NCBI GenBank assembly: GCA_030674185.1
Contig: CM060307.1
Span: forward strand, 64,360,653 to 64,424,652
Source of the DNA: Monoplex corrugatus
Lineage: Eukaryota; Mollusca; Gastropoda; Littorinimorpha; Ranellidae
Length of the DNA: 64,000 nt
Direction of reading: 5' to 3'
Of this stretch, positions 35,430 through 64,000 are shown in pieces. Below the pieces are notes generated by a model. That model did not search any database. It was not told the origin of the DNA and worked only from the letters and a program-made list of their open reading frames with translations. Position 1 is the first letter of the stretch. Each line of letters begins with the position of its first letter. A program made the translations under genes and the position numbers.

Positions 35430-38400
35430 TGTAACATTCTTAAAGTACAGAGCTTACTCTCTGCACATCCAACTGAAAGAATACATATCCACTAAACTTA
35501 ATAGAACCAAACTTGTAATATGTCTAGTGTTTCTATCATACATTCTATGTTGTAAACTATATCACAATGCATCTGTTGCATGGAAACTTTATGGAAGGGC
35601 GCAAAATCCCGACAAATGATCTCTTAACAGCAGAATGACATAAAAATAAAGCCAAAATTTATCTGGTGCCATACCCCCACTCCCCTGCGTAACTTTTAGA
35701 TATCATCATACAGTATAATCCTAATAAAACATATACTACAGGGTATGCGTTCTGTACTTTTAAAAATTCAGCTGACAAAACCTACCAAAACACATTAAAT
35801 ACAAGTAAAACCATTAATCTAGACTGCAGTATACATTAGTGACAAATCATAATAAAATGATCATATCTGGCACATCTGTGACTGACCTTTGAACAGTTAA
35901 GTTTCACATTACTGGGTGAACACAGCTGAAGCTAAATGAGCACACTGAATGAGCTATTCTGTGCAGAAAAATTCTACAATAGGCCTCTAAAAAGGTAAGT
36001 GTGTTTTTTTGTCAATGGTAAACCAATACACACAGTAACATTTAAATTGCATTTCATTCATGAGCAGTTTAAAGTTTGTGAACACATCAAATGATAACTT
36101 GGCATGGAAATGGTCAACTACAGATGCAAATTCCAAACAATGAGAACAATACTAAAACAAAACATTTAATAAAACTGATAAAACAAGATAAAAGACAAAT
36201 AATGTGTTTAGATTACATATGAATGACAACAGCCTATGTCTGATTCTGCAAGCACTTATTTCATTTTGCATGGTTGATTCAGAAAACAATCTCTGTTTCA
36301 TGTGAGGACAACTTGGCACTTCTTTTAGTACCATTTTACCCTCTCTCTCTTCCAGAGTGCTGAATAGCTGTTTAGTATTACAGAACAACTGAAAGGAGAA
36401 TACTCCCCTACTTAGCTTTTTTCTTGTATCTGAGCTGCAGCTGTCTCTGTGAGTCCTTAAATATCTATAATAGAAAATCCTATTTTAAACAAAACACCAT
36501 ACAAAATAACAGATGACACTAAAACAAAATTAGCAGTGAAACAAAAGAGTCTATAAACCTGATTAGCTATAAACATGAGCAGAAAAATAGAATAAGAATA
36601 CTGAATATTGCGCTCATAATCATAATGCAATACACAACTTCTTCTCAAATACGCTGACAGATGTTAGTTCATTATCATCAAAATTAACAATGAAATCACC
36701 ACATAGGGAAACACAATAAGTTTATTTGACCTAAAACTGTCAATAACATGGTACACAATTATCAGAAATTATTCAACAAAATCTGTATTTGGTATGAGGT
36801 CAACTGCTAAAATACACAACTGTTACATTACAAATCTTTAACCCTAAATATCAGAAAGTTTTAAATAAGTAAAAAATATGTCATCTCTAGTGGATGAATT
36901 GCACAGTATGCATTATAAATAAACTACAATTCAAACCAATGCTCACAAAATTATTTCAAAGCCAGAGGTAATAATGTTATAAATAATAGAACTTGTGTTG
37001 TGATTAATATGTTTCAGATTACTTTCAAATATTGACATAATAACGTCACTACAAGTTTCTTTTGCAGGGCTGGTATAAGAGCCAGTGATACTTGCATCAA
37101 TATGTGACAGATAGATGTGTTTCAAAGGGACCTGTTGTTTTTCTTGATCAGCTATCAACCGAAATGTAATGGGTACTGCTACTTGACTATTAGAGATGGG
37201 AAATACTGCGGGAAAAAGACAAAATTTTACCAGGGATTCAAGCAGCTTATGGCAAACCAGACCAAAGTAGAACATGACACAGTTTCTAACATTTTGCACA
37301 ACATGATGTTAACAAACGCATCGCCAAAAAGGTCTGTCTTGATTATGAAGTCATACACCACTGTCCAGCAAGACCAGGTAATGAATGAAAATATTCTCAC
37401 TTAGGATATTCATTATATTAAAGATCTTAATCTCCTCATCTGGTACATCTTACAAACCAGTGTTGCAAGGTGCACACATGAAATATACATCAACATCTTT
37501 CAAAAACTAACATCATTCCTTACTTATTCTACATTACCTTACACTAGTTTCATTTGTATGTACAGATAAACAAAATTATGATTCACAGTACAAAACAACA
37601 CAAACAAAAAGACAACCAACCAACCAACGAAATAAACAGAAAAAAATAGCAATACCCTAAACTGAAACAAAAGCTAACGATCAAATTTACAATTCTACGC
37701 CACCAAACTCACAGCAACATGATTTAATTAAAGAAATCACAACACAGTCATTATCACATTACATGTAAATTATCTCTAGCAGTTATCACACAATCTCGAC
37801 AGTTATCTGACAAGACTGAATATAGCAATACACAACAGATAAATGTCACCAGAGAACAATGATGAGAACTTTGTGGGAAACAGCTGGTAACTGAAGTTAT
37901 GAAAATCTGCATAGTATCACGACACTTATTCCTTTCTATTCACACATTACTCATAACTTAACACATGGTGATGTGACCAGATGGGAAAGTGTACCACTTC
38001 TTCCTTACCCTTGTCACTGAACATTTTGTTATAACAATATCAACATATTGCTTTTTGAGTCTTATTAGTGTACACCAATACACAAACAGCAGAAAAATGA
38101 GAATTAAATGCAGGAAAACAAACTTTCAATAATATCATAAAAGAATATGTATACAGCAAAAGTATCCCTTATTTCCCTGGCAGTATAATTTAAAAACAAG
38201 CTAAATACTGTCAGTGGCCAATGTAATTCCTTAACTAAATACCATGACTTACAAGTTTTCCACTGCCACCAATACTATGCACTGATTAAAAACATATTTT
38301 CTTTCACATTCAGTGAAACATATCAGGAATCAACTCATAGTTCTTTCATTATCACAATCAAACAATTTCTGTGAAAAATACATGCCCAGCCTTTGCCATT

Positions 38401-39808
38401 CAAAGTCCACAATTTCCATCTTCTTTTCTCCTGACTGTCACAGTGAATGCTTTCCTCTCTCACCAACGAACTTACAAATGCAGTGTCCACACAGTGTCCA
38501 TACCCTTTTGTAACTATCATCCTCATATTCTCCTGACCATCACATGCTTGTATTCTTTGTTTCAAATGTCATCGAATAACTTTCACTATTGAACAGTTGA
38601 ATATTCCATATTAATGTATTCAAATAAAATACTTCCATATTTAATTGTTATTCAAAAATAAAAGGAATATACAAAAAATAGTAATTTCCACCCTCTTTTC
38701 TCCCGATTGTCATAATATAATCTTTACATTTCTACTCCGTTTCTTCACATGTACTACTTTTATTCCATACCTTCCACTCTTATCTTCTGATGGTCAAACT
38801 TTTTGCTAGACTTGACACCTTCGGAAACAAATCTGAATGAAAACAGACTTCATTTTTCAGCAGCTAGTGCATTTTTTTTTCCAGATTGTCATATTCTTGA
38901 ATTTAAATCAAACAAAACCCTGTCATCCTTTCATCCTCTTTTCATGGCAACCTCAACCATACTATCTGTCCATGTCACACACCAAAATTGCACAGAAGAT
39001 ACATATAACTTATCTGAATTTCAATGTCATCTGCTGTATAACTTGAGAAGCATAATTAATGACATGACGACCGAAAGGAATAATATTAAATACATATCCA
39101 AATCAATTTCAACTAGGCTCCTAGCTACTGTATCCCTGCTGAACATCAATGCGTACATTTTTTGTCTAACTTGCAAAACAAATAGCTGTCTGTTTACAAT
39201 GTGCATGCTGATCAAATGTGTATAACACAACCCTAAATAGTTTTCATCCATCAGACACTGTCATGAAACTGTAAAATTTAGGAGATAATTGTGAATGGAA
39301 CAGGTGTGGACACTGTGACTGGATGAGGGAAATACACCCACACATGACACCGATACTAACCAACAGCAGCAAAAAGTCAGCATTCTGGACTGAGCTTCAA
39401 AGTTCAGTTGGTCCAGTGTTTACTTTGTCTGTTTGTGCCAAACACCAAACACAACATTTTAAAACAATTTTCATAAATTCAATGACAGATTCAAAATTGA
39501 ACTATAATGCCATTATGATTTAAAGAAAACTGTGTCGGATTACATCAACAAACAGCTAAAAGGCAAAAGCGCATTTTCTTCTACAGCATTTAGCGGTCTC
39601 CACTACTAGCCTGCCAGCAATTTAACAATCTTGGCACAGAGATGATCAACCTGAGGATGAAATCTAATCTCTCTGGAACAAAAATGCTGCACCCTCTCAA
39701 TCAGTCCCCAAACACTGGTAAATGATCAGCTTGTTACAGACAGATAGGTACAGGAGACAGGACAGGTGACAGGACATTATTCTCATCAACAAAAAAGTTG
39801 CTAAATGA
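35430..39808 (-). other. Downstream of the NDRG stop; possible 3' UTR, no other gene
   Basis: AT-rich DNA after the NDRG stop. Part of it is presumably the 3' UTR, but no polyadenylation site can be chosen: the signal is common by chance in such AT-rich DNA. Open frames are short and unlike known proteins. Confidence 0.4.
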
Positions 39809-58191
<18,383 letters not shown>

Positions 58192-58385
58192 CTGCAACAG
58201 AGGCACATGAAAATCAATACCTTTAAATGTCAGGCCAGAAGCTGTTTATTAAATCGCCCCAAAGGGCTGACACATTCAGGAGGGTGAACAGAGAAAGCAT
58301 TCACTGATATTTATCTGACAAACAGACATAAAAACATCCAGTGCATAACAGTCAGTGGGCACTTTGTGTGAGTGTATCAGTCTCA

Positions 58386-58462
58386 GAATGTGTGTTTGTG
58401 TGTGCGCGCATGCGTGCATACGCGCGTGTGTGTGTGTGTGTGTGTGTGCATGCGTGCGTACC
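58386..58462 (+). repeat. (GT)n/(GCGT) microsatellite
   Basis: Alternating GT and GC steps. Confidence 0.9.
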
Positions 58463-58734
58463 TGTGCATGCATCCTATTTAGCAAAGTCAGTGCACTTAC
58501 AAACTTCAATGAACACATCTATGATCTACAATGAAGGTATGATCAAGATGACACCACACATCTGCATCTCAGGGAGGGATCTTCAAGAACATGAAATCTG
58601 AACTATCTCTCTGTCTCTCTTGTATGCATTACAGTTCATCTATTTCCATCATGGCGTAAGAGCTGACAGGCAACCTCCCCACCCTGCTTGTTGTTTACTG
58701 CTTTTTTTTCCATATTTCTCGTATGTTTATAATT

Positions 58735-58855
58735 TATAGTATACATTGTTGTTGTAAGGGGTTAATATGTACTTGCTTTACATGTATCTGATTTTACCTC
58801 ATGCCTTTATAATGCACTTAATCATTGACATAAACAGAAATTACTATTTCAACAG
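58735..58855 (+). repeat. Diverged copy of the aatgcgctt-type tail
   Basis: The sequence tgatttt, cctcatgcctttataatgca, ctta matches the order of 24980-25030 and 59720-59765 with many changes. Confidence 0.35.
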
Positions 58856-59047
58856 ATTTCTTTTTTTATAACTTCTATGATGTGGCATATGCTATAGTTA
58901 ATCTAGTCTCATCATTGCGTTAGTTGACCTTTATTTCCCCCTCCACTCTTCCCTCGTTTGTTCCTAATGCTTCCTTCAAGTCCCCCTTTTCCTTTGATTA
59001 TATATCCATAATTTACTCTTTTTTGAAAACAGAATATCAATACAATT

Positions 59048-59672
59048 ACAATATGTGACCTGTTCTCACGAGTGGGGTCACAACTTAATTTTGGGGGGTA
59101 TAGAGATATTTATATCACCGGAAAGCAGAAAAAATGCTCTTTCCAATGATGTATAATTCAACTGTCTAACTGGAAAATCGAGCGAGTTACAGTAATTTAA
59201 AGGGAGTGGGTGATGGGACGGCCATTTTGAGAAAAGCAGAGTTAAAGAAGGACAACAACATTCTCTGCTTTTTCCTTAGCAACCAGTATTCTATCTTCAT
59301 CAAACTTAGTGAAGTGATAATAAAGTGGTTCTGCACTACATACTAGCTATTTCGCGAGCTGATTCCAACGGTATGCGATATGCTGAGGCCCTGTACGGTT
59401 TCATGGCCTAAATTAAAGCTCAAACACACGCATTTTCACGGAAAAAATCTGCACATTCTCGATGGGTTATCACTTTAAAATGTTATTTTAACACTCTTTC
59501 AGCCCAAATTTCACTTTAATCTTTGCCATAATTGATAGATTAATGGTCAGACAATGTGTAGGAACAAAAATCTCAAATCACCCAGATCGACCCTCACCAC
59601 CTTTTCAGGCCCGTATCTCAGTTCACACGTTGCGACTTGTGACCCCGTTCGCAAGAACCAGTCACATATTGT
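59048..59672. mobile_element. MITE with ~38-bp terminal inverted repeats
   Basis: The left end reads acaatatgtgacctgttctc then acgagtggggtcacaa. The complement of the right end reads acaatatgtgactggttctt then gcgaacggggtcacaa. The interior is non-coding (625 bp total). Superfamily is not assigned, and no clear target-site duplication was found. Confidence 0.8.
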
Positions 59673-59689
59673 CACATTATTGTTGGTGT

Positions 59690-59795
59690 TCTTGATTGAT
59701 AAAGGTTGACATGTATTGTTTACATATGTCTGACTTTGTTTCTCATGCTTTTGTAATGTGCATGAGCCATTGGCTTTTTTAAAAGTTAACACATT
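59690..59795 (+). repeat. Diverged copy of the aatgcgctt-type tail
   Basis: The sequence tctcatgcttttgtaatgtg aligns with tctcatgcttttgtaatgcg at 24998. It abuts the right end of the MITE at 59048-59672, which may have inserted into it. Confidence 0.5.
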
Positions 59796-60062
59796 ATAAC
59801 AACTTGTTTATAATTGCACATTTTATGTGTAATAGTTCCCTTTTATACTCACATTTTGTGCATACAGTAACAAGGACCTAATGCTATTATCCTTGAATAA
59901 TAACATATTCTGAAGTCTGACCTGACTGGACTGTTGATAATTTTTAGATTTCTGAGATTCTTAGGAATATTGGAACACCTGTCGAATTACAGAATGTTTA
60001 GAACATCATCTATCCATCATAATCAGACCAGTGACAACTCTGATTGGAAGGAGGAGGTGCTT

Positions 60063-60208
60063 GGAAGGGAGAAAAAGAGAGTGAGAGAGAGAGTGAGTGA
60101 CAGACACTGAGACAGACACAGACAGAGAGAGCAAGAGACAGACAGAGAGACACAGAGAGAGGCATAGAGAGAGACAGTGAAAGAGAGAAAGAGTGAGAAA
60201 CAGAGGAG
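60063..60208 (+). repeat. GA/CAGA-rich tract
   Basis: Purine-rich gagaga and gacaga units over about 145 bp. Confidence 0.9.
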
Positions 60209-60417
60209 GAGGAAGCACAGGGCTGGATGTAAGTTGATAATTATCAACATATATGATTATTTATTTTGGAGAGTAACAATACTACATTGACCTCTTAACT
60301 TTTTTTTATTTCACTAGGCTCATACTGAGTAAGATGGTGTGCAAGAGGCTGAAAGAAAGGAAATGAGATAAAGAGAGTGAGAAAAAGACAGCATATACAA
60401 TGTGCACCAAAGTGTAT

Positions 60418-60534
60418 ATGTATGTGTGTGTGTGTGTGTGAGAGTGTGAGTGTGAATGTGAGAGTGAGTGTGTGTGTGGTGGTGGTGTGCTCTGTTGAGA
60501 CAGAGAGAGAGAGAGAGAGAGAGAGTGTGTGTTG

Positions 60535-60573
<39 letters not shown>

Positions 60574-60583
60574 GTGTGTGTGT

Positions 60584-60636
<53 letters not shown>

Positions 60637-60642
60637 TGGTCT
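60418..60642 (+). repeat. (GT)n with inner (GA)n
   Basis: A long GT tract interrupted by about 24 bp of GA at 60501-60524. Confidence 0.95.
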
Positions 60643-60842
60643 TTGATTTAATGTCTATTCACTAAAGTGATTTTAGACAAAAAAACAACAAAAAAATTCT
60701 TGGAAATGGTTCATCTTCAGAAAAAAAATGAACAAGAAAAACAAGACGAGAAAGAAAAATTCACAAATGACGTTATCATAATTAACGATTGAAACAGTAA
60801 ACTTAGCTAACCATAACACTGAACATGAGAAGTAATGGCGCG

Positions 60843-61590
60843 TTAAAGATAATTCGCTATAGGACTTTTTGACAGGCTAACAAAAAATTCATATGTTAAG
60901 GATGGTGAGGCAAATATGTCAGAAACTGTCTTCGTTGATAACATAGGTATATGTCGTTTTACTCGAACGCATGAAAGAATATGACTATGTGTTATCTTCT
61001 TTCCACACAGGCACACTACATTCCTGGTGTATTTTGTTTTGAAAGCACCAAGTTTCCACCTATACATAAGGGATTGTATACTTCTACTGGCAGGGAACCG
61101 CTTTGGTGTTTTGCTAATTTCAAAATTCATGTAACATTTTTCATACTTTTTCTGTTTATCTTGAAACTGCTTCCATACGTAGGCGTCCACTAAGGTATAA
61201 CACTCATGCAATGAGAGGGAAAGTTGTATATGTTTTGAATCTGGTGAGCTCTTTGTCCCCCCGTTTGGCAGCCCTATCAACCATATCATTGTAATGAAAA
61301 GAACTATGAGATGGTATCCAGCAGAAAGTAATATCAGTGCCTCTTAAGGATAAACTATTAATCAAGTGAGTAATTTCCAATATCATTTCAGATCTTGTTT
61401 GTAATTTTGATAATTCAAGAACTTGAAGTACAGATTTTGAATCAACGCAAAAAAGTATCTGGGGAATTTGTCTAGGAAGATTTATCATATAATTCAAAGC
61501 CATTAAGATTGCAACGAGTTCTGCAGTAAAGACAGATTTATTAAGTTCTATATAGAAAGATTTCTCAATTTTGAGAGCAGGTTTTCAAAA
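60843..61590 (-). pseudogene. LINE RNase H and C-terminal fragment (second RNase H lineage)
   Basis: The minus strand from about 61585 reads KIEKSFYIELNKSVFTAELV (the Glu motif), ILFCVDSKSVLQVLEL (Asp), ITFCWIPSHSSFHYNDMVDR and AAKRGDKEL (His/Asp). After a frame change near 61205-61285 it continues as SIQSLMYRWKLGAFKTKYTR and CLCGKKITHSHILSC, a Cys/His knuckle. It differs clearly from the RNase H of the 10936-14131 LINE. The RT part is absent; it lies upstream of the NDRG exons. Confidence 0.8.
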
Positions 61591-61602
61591 CGCTGAGCCT
61601 GC

Positions 61603-61676
61603 TTGTGTGTGTGTGTGTGTGTGTGTGAGTGAGTGTGCGTGCGTGCGTGCATGCGTGCGTGTGTGTATGAGTGTGT
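61603..61676 (+). repeat. (GT)n/(GCGT)n microsatellite
   Basis: A GT run followed by gcgtgcgtgc units. Confidence 0.93.
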
Positions 61677-61727
61677 TCGTTCTTTCATTGTACGTCTTAT
61701 CATCTCCTATCTCTTTCCTGAGTGACA

Positions 61728-61928
61728 TTAACCCTTTGAGTCCCGCGCCTGTCCACCAGCATCCTGCATTGTCAACCATGCTAGCAAAGCAAAAACTTAA
61801 CCATTTGACTCCCTCACCCTATCTACCAGCTTCCTACAGCTTCCTACAGGAAGCTGGTGGATACGGTTAGGGAGTCAAAGGGTTAAGTTTTTGCAGTTGG
61901 TGGATAGGGTGCGGGAGTGAAAAGGTTA
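61728..61928. mobile_element. Palindromic TTAA-type MITE, best full copy
   Basis: It starts ttaaccctttgagtcccgcg and ends gtgcgggagtgaaaaggtta plus a. It contains an inner nested hairpin (gactccctcaccctatctac ... aggaagctggtggatacggt) and two further ttaacc/ggttaa motifs. Inner and outer arms repeat the same sequence, so the element looks like a nested pair. Confidence 0.78.
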
Positions 61929-62124
61929 AAGAGAGTGGGGGAGAGAGAGGGAGAAAGTGTGGGGGGGGGGGAGAGAGACACAGAGAGAGAGAGAGAGGAG
62001 TGTGTGTGTGTGTGTGTGTGTGTGTGTCTGTGTGTGTCTGTGTGAATGTGTACGTGCACATGCGAGGAAACAGGCATCCAAAATTAACCAGACACTAGGC
62101 GCCCCCCCCCCCCCCCCCCCCCCC
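61928..62124 (+). repeat. GA-, GT- and C-rich simple-repeat cluster
   Basis: GA-rich 61928-61998, GT 61999-62046, and a C run of about 23 at 62102-62124. Confidence 0.93.
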
Positions 62125-62654
62125 ATTCCTTTTTCTGACCGCGACTCGCGCTCACTTTGAAGAGCGAACCTCTCCTACTTGGCTGCTATTGATCTGCGTT
62201 ATGTTTGCAGCCTCTGTGCCTCTCAATATACAGTCTTAACGATCGCCTTTGATTCGGCAAGCCTGGTAAACGCACAGAATTGGAGAGGACCCACCAGGGA
62301 CTTCATATGGGTTCCCATTTCTCACTGTCGGTTGTTAATAATGGTCAACACGGGCTGTCGGTACTGTGGGAAAAGGAGAATGTTATGTTACATTGCTGCA
62401 TTTTACCTGTGATTGTGACATACTTGGCTGCATACGTGACTGGCAAATATACTGGTCTTCTTACGTAATACTAATAACTGTATGCTACTGCGTCTGTGGG
62501 CGCTTATGGTGCTGTTGTTCTAACTACTGGTTTACTGTCCATTTCCCATACCAATTTATATATGAACAACAGAAAAGTACACAACAATACAACTGCCAGA
62601 CGTTTACTCTTCTGTTCCTGAAAAATCTGACACTACACACACACACACACAAAT

Positions 62655-62697
62655 GAAAGACAGAGAAAGAGAGAGAGCAGGGAGGGGGGAGAGACAG

Positions 62698-62782
<85 letters not shown>
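62655..62782 (+). repeat. (GA)n then (GACA)n microsatellite
   Basis: GA run at about 62700-62757 followed by gacagaca units. Confidence 0.95.
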
Positions 62783-62967
62783 GAGTGAGTCAAGACTCAG
62801 ACACAGAGTGACACTGTCAAGACTCAAATGACTTTAAAGATTTAATGACTTGGGCCAACAGTCCCTATCACAATATCAAAGAAGATGGGGCAGGAGGGGG
62901 GCAGGAGGGGGGCATTAAAGACAAACAGTCACTTTAAGATGACATTAAAATGGTAAATCTCATTCAT

Positions 62968-62969
<2 letters not shown>

Positions 62970-63003
<34 letters not shown>

Positions 63004-63028
63004 ACACACACACTCATTCATTCATTCA

Positions 63029-63098
<70 letters not shown>
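62970..63098 (+). repeat. (CA)n microsatellites
   Basis: Two CA blocks separated by cattcattcatt. Confidence 0.96.
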
Positions 63099-63099
<1 letters not shown>

Positions 63100-63102
<3 letters not shown>

Positions 63103-63900
63103 AATGTACACATACATACATACTACAGCAAAAATCAACCCTTCCAAGATAATACTAACTTATCTTCTGCTACTTTGCAAATGGATTTAAACATGTCAAA
63201 AATACTTTTCTCGAAATATTTGTTAGTACAGATCTCCGAGATGGATTAACATTTGGTCGACTGACTGATCTCTCTTTCTATCAATTTCTGCAAAAGAAAA
63301 ATAAATCTTGATTTCTGCAATCCACATTTAAACATGCGCACTAAAACTTTTCCTGGGGTTGGCCATGCAACCAGTATTGGAAGGAATTTATCTGTTAGTG
63401 TTAACAGCCAAAACACACAAACTACACACAGCACGCAGGCTATGGTTTTATATCACTTTGGTTCCAAAGCACCCAAAGCACTCTTCCCAGAAATAGTGGA
63501 CAGATTCATCGATAAGCTACAGAAAAGGAACTAGACGAATCCCTTCAGGCCACTCCGCTAAATGCTTTCCCTCCCACATCTACCAACTGAGTCCCAGTTT
63601 AGAAAGTATCAGTCTCCTTAGACAGTGGAACCAATTATAGAATCAATAGCCTTCCAGAGATTCATGACAGGCTGTCCGGCAGAACTAAGGAACACAATGT
63701 GAGTGCACAATGAGGAAGAGGGAAAAGCAACTGTCTGATGAAAAGAAAGAAATGTGGGAAGATGGAAATGTGGGCATTTTAGTTCACGAAGGGTCTTTAT
63801 TTGTACAAAGAATAAAGAATGATATTATTTTCTGTTTTATTTTTCTTACCAGAATGATAGATAGCCTTTTTTCTGTTTCCTACTTAACCTATTTCATTTC
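63100..63900. other. No gene recognised
   Basis: A + strand frame at 63334-63534 and a minus acceptor-like site near 63295 have no matching partner or domain. No NDRG exon was identified here. Confidence 0.45.
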
Positions 63901-63915
63901 ACACACACACACACA

Positions 63916-63960
<45 letters not shown>

Positions 63961-63989
63961 CACAACACAAACACACACACACACACACA
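63900..63989 (+). repeat. (CA)n microsatellite at the window end
   Basis: An interrupted CA run. Confidence 0.95.
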
Positions 63990-64000
63990 GAATAATAAAT

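Noticed and set aside
58498..58522. Candidate upstream NDRG exon with tag/GTAAGTG borders
   Set aside because: It is 25 nt and, in the phase needed by the next exon, contains a stop; it does not resemble the family sequence expected there.
63270..63300. Strong-looking acceptor (ttttcttttgcag) on the minus strand
   Set aside because: No open reading frame with NDRG-like sequence follows; treated as chance.

Overview
This is a eukaryotic, intron- and repeat-dominated window, most likely from a lophotrochozoan and probably a gastropod mollusc. The basis is an invertebrate-type NDRG gene split into many short exons, long CA/GT and GA microsatellites, several non-LTR retrotransposon lineages, piggyBac-type elements, and tRNA-derived SINEs that resemble gastropod ones from memory. 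Species cannot be fixed from the sequence. There are no operons, bacterial genes or CRISPR arrays.

Layout. 1-10140: mostly AT-rich DNA without a recognisable gene, with microsatellites, an 84-bp fold-back of a retrotransposon tail (6657-6841), a tRNA-derived SINE (about 8683-9000) and a short tandem duplication. 10140-21650: a very unusual T-rich (pyrimidine/TG) tract on the + strand, interrupted by a 5'-truncated, dead RNase H-bearing LINE (10936-14131, minus). Its larger arm (14132-21650) contains degenerate 28-bp, 16-bp and 43-bp arrays and a dispersed copy of about 180 bp. Long open frames there are composition artefacts. 21650-34000: transposon graveyard, with a LINE C-terminal fragment (22243-22690), a piggyBac-like derivative (23713-24781), a nearly full-length but broken two-ORF LINE (25504-30132) and CR1/L2-like fragments.

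34000-64000: the one convincing host gene, an NDRG-family (alpha/beta-hydrolase fold) gene on the minus strand. Nine coding exons lie between 58191 and 39809. Every splice junction has GT-AG borders, and the reading phases chain without conflict. The exons encode the part of the fold from the segment before the nucleophile-elbow region to the C-terminal Ser-rich tail. The 5' exons were not found and probably lie beyond 64000. The introns carry an internally deleted piggyBac element with intact TTAACCCTTA ends, palindromic TTAA-bounded MITEs, SINEs, LINE tails and very long GT/CA and GA tracts.

No functional multi-gene system is visible. The most interesting items are the T-rich array with its nested LINE, the fold-back LINE tail, the piggyBac derivative together with a MITE family that shares its termini, and an apparent one-base frameshift in the last NDRG exon.
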